Shown: positions 1 through 6,982, counted from the first letter of the stretch. The stretch: 7,169 nt of DNA from Thermoplasmata archaeon (GCA_021797385.1 JAJZZW010000101.1:1-7169), one strand, 5' to 3'. The notes: generated by a model not told the origin, from the letters alone. A program made the numbers and translations.

Positions 1-791
1 GTGATGAGTGCTTTAATAAATTCAAGAAAGGATGCTATAGTGATCAGGGAAAACTGTGGATTTTTCAGAAGTTTAGCCTCGATAACCGGATTCTTGATCT
101 GTATGTAAATAAATACGGGAAATACCGCCACCGCAATTATAAGATAATATGTATTTATCAGCGCTATTCCCAGTACAAGCGGAATAATGAAAATTGCCAT
201 AGAAAGTGCAGATTTATATTTCAATGGCAACTTTACCGGTTTGCTATTCTTGATAATCCTGGATCCTACAAATATTGCCGCAATTCCTATAGGGACATTA
301 ATTAAAAATATATACCGCCAGTTTATGGCAACAAGGAATCCACCCAGCACCGGGCCTGTTACGGTACCGATTGACCATGCTATGGAATTCAACCCTATTG
401 CCTTCCCACGTTCACCTTTTTTGAAAGCACCCAGGATAATGGGTATATCAGAAGAAGTCATTATTCCTGCGCCGATTCCTTCGGCAAACCTGAAAATTAT
501 AACAGAGAAGATATTCAATGAAATGGCTATGATGAATGATGATACGGTAAATATTGAAAAACCAATTATATAAAAATTTCTATTTCCGATTCTTTTTGTA
601 ATTTCAATAGCAGGAACCAGCATAACGGTTGTTGAAATCAGATATGCCGTCACAACAATTGTAAGATAAGAAATGCCTGAATGGAATGTCGCCCCCATGG
701 CAGGCAATGCAAGATACACAATTGTGGAATCTATGGCAGCCATCAAAGTACTTAAAGTTGTTACTGCAAGGACTCCGTATTTGTGTTCCAT
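1..791 (-). CDS. MFS drug exporter, DHA2/EmrB-type, N-terminal part (runs off left edge)
   Basis: This open frame gives 263 codons with no stop before the window edge, so only the N-terminal half or so of the protein is visible. It should be a plasma-membrane proton-coupled exporter of the 14-helix DHA2 group. Residues 18-30 carry the DHA2 signature in helix 1 (AAIDSTIVYLALP). Residues 101-109 (RFAEGIGAG) match the helix 4 motif. Residues 139-151 (WSIGTVTGPVLGG) are the antiporter motif C, followed by WRYIFLINVPIG at 158-169. About eight hydrophobic segments are visible. Motif A is weak (TKRIGNR, 65-71), as in EmrB-like proteins. The ATG at 791 is chosen because an in-frame TGA lies two codons upstream. 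There is no Shine-Dalgarno, and a TATA-like stretch lies about 25 bases upstream, so the transcript may be leaderless. Substrate unknown. Confidence 0.9.
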   Translation of the reverse strand, partial: MEHKYGVLAVTTLSTLMAAIDSTIVYLALPAMGATFHSGISYLTIVVTAYLISTTVMLVPAIEITKRIGNRNFYIIGFSIFTVSSFIIAISLNIFSVIIFRFAEGIGAGIMTSSDIPIILGAFKKGERGKAIGLNSIAWSIGTVTGPVLGGFLVAINWRYIFLINVPIGIAAIFVGSRIIKNSKPVKLPLKYKSALSMAIFIIPLVLGIALINTYYLIIAVAVFPVFIYIQIKNPVIEAKLLKNPQFSLITIASFLEFIKALI

Positions 792-810
792 TATTCAGGA
801 TGTTTCAATG

Positions 811-820
811 CTATAAATTG
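811..820 (-). promoter_or_regulatory. Putative TATA box of the MFS exporter gene
   Basis: On the minus strand the stretch CAATTTATAG lies about 20-29 bases before the exporter ATG, the distance expected for an archaeal box A with a leaderless transcript. It sits in the 38-bp gap after the cupin-like gene, so the exporter may have its own promoter as well as read-through from upstream. Position and composition are the only evidence. Confidence 0.4.
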
Positions 821-829
821 ATTTTTAGC

Positions 830-1138
830 TTACCTATGGGGCTTTCTTTCCAGAGAAAGATCCCTCTCCTTTTTTATGTATATATTCTCCTTTCCCAGGA
901 TATTATATACCTCAGAATCCATTGCTATTTCAACATTCCCGTTGATAAAATAAAGCATTTCACTATCATTGCAGTGCTTCTTTATCTTCATTGATATGCC
1001 ATGCACAACCTCGCACAGACCGGAATCACATGAAATAGTTTCATTATAACTTCTCAAAATTAGGGTTTTATTCATCAATAACTTCCCCAGGGAATCCTGG
1101 ATTTCGACCATACCTGAATTAACACTGAACATTATCAT
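830..1138 (-). CDS. Small cupin-like protein upstream of the MFS exporter
   Basis: This 102-residue protein is not one I recognise by name. Its central part keeps cupin spacing. Motif 1, G(X)5HXH(X)4E(X)6G, is matched by G47, K53, H55, E60 and G67, with Lys in place of the first His. Motif 2, G(X)5PXG(X)2H(X)3N, is matched in spacing only, by G82 and the YIKKERD stretch, with Asp93 in place of the His. Two or three metal ligands are therefore missing, which suggests a metal-free or differently liganded barrel that binds a small molecule. C37 and C42 flank a short loop (CDSGLC). No membrane segment or DNA-binding helix-turn-helix is visible. Met1 (1138) and Met3 are both possible starts. It ends 38 bp before the exporter on the same strand, so it may sense or bind the exported compound; that role is inference. 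A spurious ORF is the alternative, but the motif spacing argues for a real gene. Confidence 0.6.
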   Translation of the reverse strand: MIMFSVNSGMVEIQDSLGKLLMNKTLILRSYNETISCDSGLCEVVHGISMKIKKHCNDSEMLYFINGNVEIAMDSEVYNILGKENIYIKKERDLSLERKPHR

Positions 1139-1279
1139 TATAAGGACCAGCTACTTTTAATTTGGATACCGTATAATATAAAAGAATAAATAGTTGTTGC
1201 CTTTCCCGTTATCAGGCATGGGTCATGGTATTTATTTTCTACAGGTTAATCTTTTAATAGGAATTTTATATGTGTTTAT
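1139..1279. promoter_or_regulatory. Divergent intergenic promoter region between cupin-like gene and GHMP kinase
   Basis: This 141-bp AT-rich spacer separates two divergently transcribed genes and holds no ORF. For the minus-strand gene there are two TATA candidates: the strong TATA-rich block at 1171-1184, giving a leader of roughly 10-15 bases, and a weaker AATTAAAAG at about 1154-1162, compatible with a leaderless start. For the plus strand, TTTTAATA at 1252-1259 lies 21-28 bases before the kinase ATG. No convincing inverted repeat was seen between them. Confidence 0.5.
1252..1259 (+). promoter_or_regulatory. Putative TATA box of the GHMP kinase gene
   Basis: TTTTAATA lies 21-28 bases before the ATG at 1280, the expected box A distance for a leaderless archaeal message. 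No Shine-Dalgarno is present ahead of this ATG. An out-of-frame ATG at 1270 is close by, which supports initiation at the very 5' end rather than by scanning of a longer leader. Confidence 0.4.
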
Positions 1280-2296
1280 ATGATTACCGTTTACAGCCCT
1301 GTCAGAATAAGCTTTGCCGGCGGGGGGACAGACATAAGCCCCTTCCCCGAAAAATACGGAGGTGCAGTTTTCAACACAACTATAGATCGAGGAATAATGA
1401 TTCGTTATGTGGATGACGGGGGAACACTTGAAATATCATCCAGGGACTTTCTGAAAACTTCTCTTATATCATCCGATAATACATCCATGGAGAATCAAAT
1501 AATAAAATTGTTTACAGATAAAGGTATTACAACCGGCAGGTTGATTATGAACAGTGATGTTCCACCCGGGTCCGGGCTTGGTTCAAGTTCGGCTCTGCTC
1601 AATGGAGTATTAAAAACAATAAATATTATCAATGTGGAGAAAAAAAAGGAGAGTGAACTCAAACCAATGGAACTTGCAAAGCTATCATATATCACAGAAA
1701 AAGAAAAATTCAATATAATCCTGGGAAAACAGGACCCATATGCTATAGCGGTAGGCGGGCTGAAGTATATGGAATTCAGCAGTTCTGATCCAGAAATGCA
1801 GATATTCGATATTAACACAGAATTTGTACATGAACTTGAAAGTTCTATGCTACTTGTATATACAGGAAATACAAGGGAAAGCTCAAAATCGCTCCAGGAA
1901 CAGGCAATCAAATCTGCACTGGGCGATGAAGAAACCATGGATAAGTTGAAATCACTGAAAAACCTGGCATTCCGGATGAAGCAGGAAACGATCTCAGAAG
2001 ATCGCAATGCAATCTGTGATATTATCAATAAGGGATGGGAGATCAAAAAAACCCTTGGAAGCAATGTATCAAATGAAAGGATAGACTATATGATAAATTA
2101 TGCATTTGCTCATGGAGCCAGATCAGCCAAGCTTCTGGGAGGTGGTTCCGAAGGCTTTATCCTGGTTATGACAGAACCGGAAAATATTGATGAACTTCAG
2201 AGTAAAATGAGGGAAAAATCTAAATTTGTTATCAGGTTAAAATTTGATGGAAAGGGAACAAGGATAATAAATAATTATATTGACAGCGATATTTAG
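1280..2296 (+). CDS. GHMP-family sugar kinase, HddA-like (heptose 7-phosphate kinase type, COG2605)
   Basis: The 338-residue product has the full set of GHMP kinase motifs, at the length usual for the family. The N-terminal substrate motif is SPVRISFAGGGTDISPFPEK (6-25). The ATP-binding glycine/serine loop is PPGSGLGSSSA (95-105). A GKQDPYAIAVGG stretch (149-160) carries the likely catalytic Asp152. The C-terminal motif 3 is LLGGGSEGF (285-293). FAGGGTD with GKQD-Y is characteristic of the D-glycero-D-manno-heptose 7-phosphate kinase subgroup rather than mevalonate, homoserine or galactokinase. The reaction would be ATP-dependent phosphorylation of a sugar or sugar phosphate in the cytoplasm, perhaps at C1 for nucleotide-sugar synthesis and glycosylation. 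No isomerase, phosphatase or nucleotidyltransferase partner is visible here, so the substrate is open. The gene converges with the DUF998 gene, 4 bp apart. Confidence 0.88.
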   Translation: MITVYSPVRISFAGGGTDISPFPEKYGGAVFNTTIDRGIMIRYVDDGGTLEISSRDFLKTSLISSDNTSMENQIIKLFTDKGITTGRLIMNSDVPPGSGLGSSSALLNGVLKTINIINVEKKKESELKPMELAKLSYITEKEKFNIILGKQDPYAIAVGGLKYMEFSSSDPEMQIFDINTEFVHELESSMLLVYTGNTRESSKSLQEQAIKSALGDEETMDKLKSLKNLAFRMKQETISEDRNAICDIINKGWEIKKTLGSNVSNERIDYMINYAFAHGARSAKLLGGGSEGFILVMTEPENIDELQSKMREKSKFVIRLKFDGKGTRIINNYIDSDI

Positions 2297-2300
2297 TTGT

Positions 2301-2870
2301 TTATTTCGCATGGTGGTAGCATAGATACAGTCCTGTTACAGAGGACCAGGATGAAAGCAGAATGGCTTCAGCCATCTCTGTAACGGAAAGCCCGATCCTG
2401 ATATCTATATATTTGAACAGTACGAATATGCCGAAGATTATGGTAATCAGAGATAAAACTCCTGAAATAAATCCATAATAACTGATAAATGGCCTTATCC
2501 TGTAAAAGCTGAATAATATTATTCCCAGGGGTGTGAGTATGAAGTATATAATCGCTATTGCCAGATGAAGATTCCCAAAATTCTCATTGAAAATTCCTAT
2601 AAAGAATAAAGAGACAGAACCCGTCATTATCAATCCTATAGAGAGAAATTTCACTGCTAGCTCCCTGTAAAGCAGCAAGGCAAAGATGAACACCGAAATT
2701 CCACCTATCATAACAGCAGAATCAAAAATAAAATAATACCTGTGGATTCCCAGACTGCTCAGAGAATTGGCATACCATGAAAAGTACGGTGAAATACTGA
2801 TATCAAGGAATATCAGGAGGATGGTAATCACCGGGCCGATAAACCCGATCATAAATTTCTTATCACGCAT
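2301..2870 (-). CDS. DUF998-type integral membrane protein
   Basis: This 189-residue protein is strongly hydrophobic, with about five to six membrane segments at roughly 6-23, 48-67, 74-93, 101-122, 130-152 and possibly 167-185. The pattern SPYFSWYANSLSSLG (27-41) after helix 1 and GIFNEN..NLH (92-102) before helix 4 fits the DUF998 family, whose biochemical function is not established. It would lie in the plasma membrane. No catalytic or cofactor motif is obvious. The gene is downstream of the pyrophosphatase on the same strand with a 55-bp gap containing several T-runs and TATA-like sequence. It is therefore more likely transcribed from its own promoter than tightly co-transcribed. The start at 2870 has no Shine-Dalgarno; Met7 is an alternative. 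Confidence 0.75.
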   Translation of the reverse strand: MRDKKFMIGFIGPVITILLIFLDISISPYFSWYANSLSSLGIHRYYFIFDSAVMIGGISVFIFALLLYRELAVKFLSIGLIMTGSVSLFFIGIFNENFGNLHLAIAIIYFILTPLGIILFSFYRIRPFISYYGFISGVLSLITIIFGIFVLFKYIDIRIGLSVTEMAEAILLSSWSSVTGLYLCYHHAK

Positions 2871-2880
2871 AGGGTATCAG

Positions 2881-2925
2881 GATAAAAATGCTCAAAAATC
2901 TTTTTATTTAAACAAAAGTTGCTAT
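2881..2925 (-). terminator. T-run region after pyrophosphatase, possible terminator and DUF998 promoter
   Basis: On the minus strand, right after the pyrophosphatase stop, the spacer carries successive T-runs (ACTTTTGTTT, AGATTTTTG, CATTTTTATC) with no stable hairpin. This is the form of archaeal intrinsic terminators. The same stretch contains TTTAAATAAAAAG (about 2902-2914), a TATA candidate for the DUF998 gene. Which role dominates cannot be settled from sequence alone. Confidence 0.35.
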
Positions 2926-3432
2926 TTATAACAGAGACTCTTTTATTTCCTTTATTGCCTCATCCCTGCCCGCATATCCATGGAATGTCATAAATTTCCC
3001 TTTTTCCAGTTCCTTATAGTGCTGGAAGAAGTGCTTTATCTTGTCCTTTAAAGGGTCTCCGAAGCTATTTATATCCTTAATCGAAGCAGACATGGCATCA
3101 ACCTTTTCCACTGGCACTGCCATTACCTTATTATCTGATCCCTCCTCATCACTCATCTGTGCGATTCCAACGGCCCTGCATTTAACTATAGTCCCGGAAG
3201 GAATCGGTACAGAAGCTATAACAAGAACATCCAGTGGGTCTCCATCTTTCCCCTGGGTATTCAGTATGAATCCGTAATTTGTTGGATACACCATGGATGT
3301 GAACAGTATCCTGTCCAGAACTATATTGTCTACTTCTGGCTTGTATTCGAGCTTTGAGCTGGTTCCCTGTGGAATTTCTATAAAGGCATAAAACGTTTCC
3401 GGGAAATCCTCTGTCTGTACATTAAATTTCAT
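2926..3432 (-). CDS. ppa: Inorganic pyrophosphatase, family I (soluble)
   Basis: The enzyme hydrolyses pyrophosphate to two phosphates in the cytoplasm with Mg2+, pulling biosynthetic reactions forward. At 168 residues it has the usual archaeal/bacterial length. The family signature DGDPLD is at 63-68. By comparison with the E. coli enzyme the active-site set is complete: E19, K27, E29, R41, Y49, Y53, D63, D65, D68, D95, D100, K102, Y139 and K140. The DEEGSDNK stretch (95-102) and HYKELEKGK (138-146) are typical. The ATG at 3432 starts the conserved N-terminus, and a TATA-like TTTTTAAGA lies about 20-28 bases upstream, so a leaderless message is likely. The next gene downstream is the DUF998 protein. 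The call is secure. Confidence 0.97.
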   Translation of the reverse strand: MKFNVQTEDFPETFYAFIEIPQGTSSKLEYKPEVDNIVLDRILFTSMVYPTNYGFILNTQGKDGDPLDVLVIASVPIPSGTIVKCRAVGIAQMSDEEGSDNKVMAVPVEKVDAMSASIKDINSFGDPLKDKIKHFFQHYKELEKGKFMTFHGYAGRDEAIKEIKESLL

Positions 3433-3450
3433 GGGCGTATATAACTTATA

Positions 3451-3460
3451 TCTTAAAAAG
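3451..3460 (-). promoter_or_regulatory. Putative TATA box of the pyrophosphatase gene
   Basis: On the minus strand CTTTTTAAGA lies about 19-28 bases before the ATG at 3432. A second AT block (ATAAGTTATATA, about 3438-3449) is too close to the start to be the box A of a leaderless transcript. No Shine-Dalgarno is seen. Confidence 0.4.
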
Positions 3461-3562
3461 ATTTTTCATGGAATAGTATGTCATAAAAATAAATTTTATA
3501 TAAAGTTAATAATAATTCTTTGATGATTATCCGGCACCCTTCAGAAAGTTCCACAGGATATC

Positions 3563-3588
3563 TAGCCATTCCAGTTTAGAACTGGCTA
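3563..3588. promoter_or_regulatory. Operator-like nested dyad upstream of the ADH-ALDH operon
   Basis: Two overlapping perfect inverted repeats are present: CCAGTT (3571-3576) with AACTGG (3580-3585) around a 3-base centre, and TAGCCA (3563-3568) with TGGCTA (3583-3588). The right arms share TGG. The element ends where the TATA-rich stretch begins and lies 40-65 bases ahead of the alcohol dehydrogenase ATG. That is a position typical for an archaeal transcription-factor site just upstream of BRE/TATA. The binding protein is unknown. The rest of the 195-bp spacer is AT-rich and has no ORF. Confidence 0.45.
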
Positions 3589-3608
3589 TATAATAAGGAT
3601 TAAATATA
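3586..3608 (+). promoter_or_regulatory. Promoter (TATA/BRE region) of the ADH-ALDH operon
   Basis: The segment holds two TATA candidates. CTATATAA (3586-3593) would leave a leader of about 10 bases, and TAAATATA (3601-3608) lies 20-27 bases before the ATG at 3628, fitting a leaderless message. There is no Shine-Dalgarno before this ATG. The operator-like dyad overlaps the left end. Confidence 0.45.
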
Positions 3609-3627
3609 GATTATTTATATATTTCTT

Positions 3628-4863
3628 ATGAACGATATTGATTCAATGTACGGATATAATCATGATCTTCTGTTTGATCAGGTGAAACGGATATTATTCG
3701 GATCAGGGCAATCTCAGCTTGCAGGCCAGCAGTTAAAAGCAATGGGCGGTAAGAATACTATTATTGTTACAGATCCGAATGTTTACAAATTCGGCCTTTT
3801 AGAAAAAATACTGGAATCACTTTCAAAAAATTCCATAAAATACGAAATATATGATAAGATTTCGAATGAGCCGAATATGGAGAATATTGTGAACGCTGTG
3901 GAATTTGCCAGATCAAATGGCAAGTTTGATTCTGTACTGGCAGTTGGCGGTGGCAGCGTGCTTGATACAAGCAAAATGGTTGCCTCAATGGTTACAAACC
4001 CGGGCGAACCTGCTGAATACCTCACACCTGTTGAGGATAAATTCAGGAACCCAGGTCTTCCAAAAATACTCGTACCCACCACAGGCGGAACCGGAAGCGA
4101 AGTTTCAAACATGTCGGTGGTAATAAACAGGGAATCCATGTATAAAACATGGGCTGCAAGCAGCAATCTTCTTGCAGATACAGCAATAGTGGATCCGGTG
4201 TTGAATGCCAGTGCACCTCCCAGGACCACTGCAGCCAGTGGAATGGATGCACTGGCGCATAACGTGGAAGGGTTGATCAGCAAGGAAGCCAACCCTATCT
4301 CAGATGGTATAGCAACCAAGGCTGCGTCGCTCATATACAGGAATTTGAGGACCGCATATAATGACCCTGGAAATATCCAGGCAAGATCGGCAATGTCCAT
4401 GGGTGCCATGCTTGGCGGTATGGTGATAACATTCCCGTGGGTAGCAGGACCATCAATACTCGGACACTGTTTAGGTGAAGCATTCGGCCCGAAATACGGT
4501 GCAATACATGGAGTTGCTGTGGGGATGGCACTGCCATACATTCTGGATTTCAACATATCTGCCGCATATAACAAAATCGGTTCTCTGGCAAGAATATTTA
4601 ACATTCCCCATAAGGGTGAATCCGCCAGGGAAATTGCATCCAAAATCCCTCCGGCAATAATACAGATGCTGAAGGATCTGGAAATGCCAACGACACTAAA
4701 AGAGATTAATTTCCCGAAGGCAGATATTGCTACATTTGCAGAATATATATACTCTTCAAGGCAAAAACTCTATGATCTGCCCAGATTCAATCCCCGAAGA
4801 CTGACTATGGAAAATTCCCTGAAATTAATAACAAACATGTATGATGGAACACTGGAAAATTGA
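3628..4863 (+). CDS. Iron-containing (group III) alcohol dehydrogenase
   Basis: This NAD(P)-dependent, Fe2+-type alcohol dehydrogenase interconverts an alcohol and its aldehyde or ketone in the cytoplasm. The 411-residue length is slightly above the usual 380-400, through a longer N-terminus. The nucleotide-binding domain shows AVGGGSVLDTSK (105-116) and PTTGGTGSEVS (150-160). The metal site is complete, with D207 and H211 in GMDALAH, H280 in ILGHCLGEAFG and H294 in GAIHGVA. The 14-residue step between the last two histidines matches FucO-type enzymes. The substrate is not readable from the sequence. The gene is the first of a two-gene operon with an aldehyde dehydrogenase 13 bp downstream, so oxidation of an alcohol to an acid, or use of the shared aldehyde, is the natural inference. 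Hydroxyacid-oxoacid transhydrogenase and lactaldehyde reductase are alternative subfamilies. Confidence 0.93.
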   Translation: MNDIDSMYGYNHDLLFDQVKRILFGSGQSQLAGQQLKAMGGKNTIIVTDPNVYKFGLLEKILESLSKNSIKYEIYDKISNEPNMENIVNAVEFARSNGKFDSVLAVGGGSVLDTSKMVASMVTNPGEPAEYLTPVEDKFRNPGLPKILVPTTGGTGSEVSNMSVVINRESMYKTWAASSNLLADTAIVDPVLNASAPPRTTAASGMDALAHNVEGLISKEANPISDGIATKAASLIYRNLRTAYNDPGNIQARSAMSMGAMLGGMVITFPWVAGPSILGHCLGEAFGPKYGAIHGVAVGMALPYILDFNISAAYNKIGSLARIFNIPHKGESAREIASKIPPAIIQMLKDLEMPTTLKEINFPKADIATFAEYIYSSRQKLYDLPRFNPRRLTMENSLKLITNMYDGTLEN

Positions 4864-4867
4864 AAAT

Positions 4868-4872
4868 GGTGA
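4868..4872 (+). promoter_or_regulatory. Shine-Dalgarno site (GGTGA) of the aldehyde dehydrogenase gene
   Basis: GGTGA in the 13-bp gap after the alcohol dehydrogenase stop lies four bases before the ATG at 4877 and complements the usual archaeal 16S rRNA 3' end. It decides the start: the earlier in-frame ATG at 4841 would overlap the upstream gene, lacks such a site, and adds a 12-residue tail not seen in the family. This is the only clear ribosome site ahead of a start in the window, as expected for an internal operon gene. Confidence 0.6.
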
Positions 4873-4876
4873 AAAT

Positions 4877-6370
4877 ATGGAAAACTATAAAATGTATATA
4901 AATGGAAAATGGGTAAATTCATCCAGCGGCAAGCTTCTGGATGTAAGAAATCCTTCAACTGATGAAATTATTGCAAGAGTGCCCTCCGCCTCTGAGCAGG
5001 ACGTAAATATGGCAATAGAGGCTGCAAGAAATTCTTTTGATTCTGGGGTATGGAGCAAACTCCCGCCTGCAGATAGATCCAATGCGCTTTTGAAAATAGC
5101 AGATCTTCTGGAAAAGAACCAGGAAGAATTTGTCAAACTGGAAACCGAAAATTCCGGCAAGAGTGTCAAGCAGATATCAGGATATGATATACCATACACC
5201 ATAGATAATATCAGATTTATTGCAGGTGCCTGCAGAACCCTTGAGGGAAAGGCCATGGCAGAATATGTTGCGGATGGTACGAGCGCAATAAGACGTGAAC
5301 CCATCGGTGCTGTTGGTGTAATAACCCCCTGGAATTACCCGCTGATGATGGTCATATGGCGCGCTTTTCCTGCCATAGCAATGGGTAACTCTGTTGTTGT
5401 TAAACCCGCAAGCTATACCCCTGTTACATCCCTGAAGCTCGCTGAACTGGTAGAGCGGGCGGGGGTCCCTCCGGGGGTATTCAACGTGATTACCGGCCCC
5501 GGCAGCTCTGTTGGAGAACAGATGGCCAAAAGCAATAAGCTTGACATGATAGCATTTACCGGCAGTACGGAAGTAGGTAAAAGGCTCTCGGAACTGGGGT
5601 CATCAACCCTCAAAAAGGTTTCCCTTGAACTGGGGGGCAAGGCACCATTCATAGTTTTCAGGGATGCCAACATTGATGCTGCGGTGGAAAGCGCCATAGT
5701 GGGTGGTTTGGTCAACAATGGCCAGGACTGTGCAAATTCAACAAGATATTACATTCAGGAGGAAGTTTTTGATAAATTTGTAAATAGATTAAAGGAAAGA
5801 ATCAGCCAGATTAAAATAGGAGACCCGGAAAACCCGGATACGGATATGGGCCCCCTGATTTCAGAGGCTCAGAGAACCCGTGTAGAGGGATATATTAAAA
5901 AAGGAATTGAAGAGGGTGGAAAACTTCTTTCCGGCGGAAACAGGCCTAAAATCAGCGGCCATGAACACGGATATTATATTGATCCTGCCCTGATATATAC
6001 AGAAAACGAATCTTCTGCCATTGTTAAGGAAGAAATTTTCGGCCCTGTATTTACTATACTGAAGTTCCGGGATTATGATGATGTAATCCGGAGAAGCAAT
6101 GATGTTACATACGGACTGGGTTCATCGGTCTGGACATCTGATATTACCACTGCTATGAAAGCAACCAGGGACCTGAGATTCGGCACCGTATGGGTCAACG
6201 AGCATGTTGTGGTTCCATCAGAGATGCCATGGGCAGGATATAAACAGAGTGGTCATGGAGCGTCGCTTTCACCATATTCGCTGGACGAGTTTACCTATAT
6301 AAAGCATGTATATTTTGACATAACAGGCAAGGTGAGAAAGGACTGGTATGATCAGATTTTCAGGGGATAA
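4877..6370 (+). CDS. NAD(P)-dependent aldehyde dehydrogenase, aminobutyraldehyde/betaine-aldehyde dehydrogenase-like
   Basis: The 497-residue enzyme oxidises an aldehyde to the acid through a thiohemiacetal. Numbering from the ATG at 4877, the catalytic set is complete: N153 in TPWNYP, K176 in VVVKPAS, E251 in SLELGGKAP, C285 in NNGQDC and E386 in EEIFGPV. FTGSTEVGK (227-235) lines the cofactor site. The C-terminal stretch WVNEHVVVPSEMPWAG followed by SGHG..LSPYSLDEFTYIKHV resembles the gamma-aminobutyraldehyde dehydrogenase group (E. coli PatD/YdcW) more than the glyceraldehyde dehydrogenases of Thermoplasma. An extra tail of about 20 residues ends in WYDQIFRG. Thirteen bp separate it from the iron alcohol dehydrogenase, with a GGTGA site in the gap, so the two are almost surely co-transcribed. 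The aldehyde is unknown: aminoaldehyde by family resemblance, or the ADH product by context. It converges with the permease remnant 16 bp away. Confidence 0.95.
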   Translation: MENYKMYINGKWVNSSSGKLLDVRNPSTDEIIARVPSASEQDVNMAIEAARNSFDSGVWSKLPPADRSNALLKIADLLEKNQEEFVKLETENSGKSVKQISGYDIPYTIDNIRFIAGACRTLEGKAMAEYVADGTSAIRREPIGAVGVITPWNYPLMMVIWRAFPAIAMGNSVVVKPASYTPVTSLKLAELVERAGVPPGVFNVITGPGSSVGEQMAKSNKLDMIAFTGSTEVGKRLSELGSSTLKKVSLELGGKAPFIVFRDANIDAAVESAIVGGLVNNGQDCANSTRYYIQEEVFDKFVNRLKERISQIKIGDPENPDTDMGPLISEAQRTRVEGYIKKGIEEGGKLLSGGNRPKISGHEHGYYIDPALIYTENESSAIVKEEIFGPVFTILKFRDYDDVIRRSNDVTYGLGSSVWTSDITTAMKATRDLRFGTVWVNEHVVVPSEMPWAGYKQSGHGASLSPYSLDEFTYIKHVYFDITGKVRKDWYDQIFRG

Positions 6371-6386
6371 ATAATTTAAAAATTTA

Positions 6387-6982
6387 TCAATCTTCCGTGA
6401 TTACCTCAGAAAAGTCCTCACCTCCTGCCTGCATTAAATTCTTTCTTTTATTTTTATACAGGTACAATCCAAATATGAATGAACCCAGAACCCATAAAGC
6501 CGCCAGTATTGGTGATAATATATATGGCCATGTAAGCTCATCGAATGCAAATATTATAATCGGAATCAGAACAACAAATGAAATCAAGGGTATGACCATA
6601 TCTTTCAATAAGCTATATTCAATTTTTCTATCCTTTCTTGCATATCGTACATAGGCAAGACTTGACATGGCATGTGCTGTGACCAGCCCGATTCCTGCCA
6701 TGGCCCCTGTTATTATGGCGGCATCAAAGGGTCCAAAGGGGAATGATAAACCCAGTGCCACAACCAGAGCTATGATTGATACAAGCATCACTGCCCTGTA
6801 GGGTGTCCTGTATTTCTTGTGGGTGACCGCAAAATACTTGGGAAAAACTCCGTCCCTGGCCATTGCATAGATAACCCTGGACTGTACAATGGGATTTGCC
6901 ACTGTATAGGCAATATAGCCATTCAGGATGAAGAACAGGAGTATTATCTCACCGGGCAGGCCGAAAAATCTATGCCATATTA
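6387..6982 (-). pseudogene. APC-family amino-acid permease, C-terminal remnant truncated by IS element
   Basis: About 197 codons encode the C-terminal part of an amino acid/polyamine permease (APC superfamily, 12 helices, usually 450-500 residues). Five membrane segments remain, starting with helix 8 (EIILLFFILNGYIAYTVANP, residues 11-30). The highly conserved cytoplasmic loop SRVIYAMARDGVFPKYF (34-50) and THKKYRTPYRA (54-64) follows, then helices 9-12. Sense coding begins exactly at the right end of the IS605-like element near 6983. Reading further upstream gives only element sequence, with a TTG at 6998 inside the end hairpin and then a stop. There is no plausible start or N-terminal half, so it is called a pseudogene. 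The 5' half should lie beyond the element to the right. Before disruption it would have imported amino acids across the plasma membrane. The frame itself is undamaged, which suggests a recent insertion. Confidence 0.8.

Noticed and set aside
187..573. Plus-strand 128-codon ORF
   Set aside because: It is antisense to the MFS exporter, whose minus-strand frame carries clear family motifs; the plus-strand product has no coherent domain.
686..994. Plus-strand 102-codon ORF
   Set aside because: It runs antisense across both the exporter start and the cupin-like gene, and its product looks like low-quality hydrophobic translation.
1495..2064. Minus-strand 189-codon ORF opposite the GHMP kinase
   Set aside because: Serine/isoleucine-rich antisense product of a gene with all GHMP motifs on the other strand.
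3783..4643. Long minus-strand 286-codon ORF opposite the alcohol dehydrogenase
   Set aside because: The plus-strand frame has a complete metal site and cofactor motifs; the antisense frame is open only because of codon composition.
4885..5304. Minus-strand ORF inside the aldehyde dehydrogenase
   Set aside because: Antisense to the conserved N-terminal half of the aldehyde dehydrogenase; shadow.
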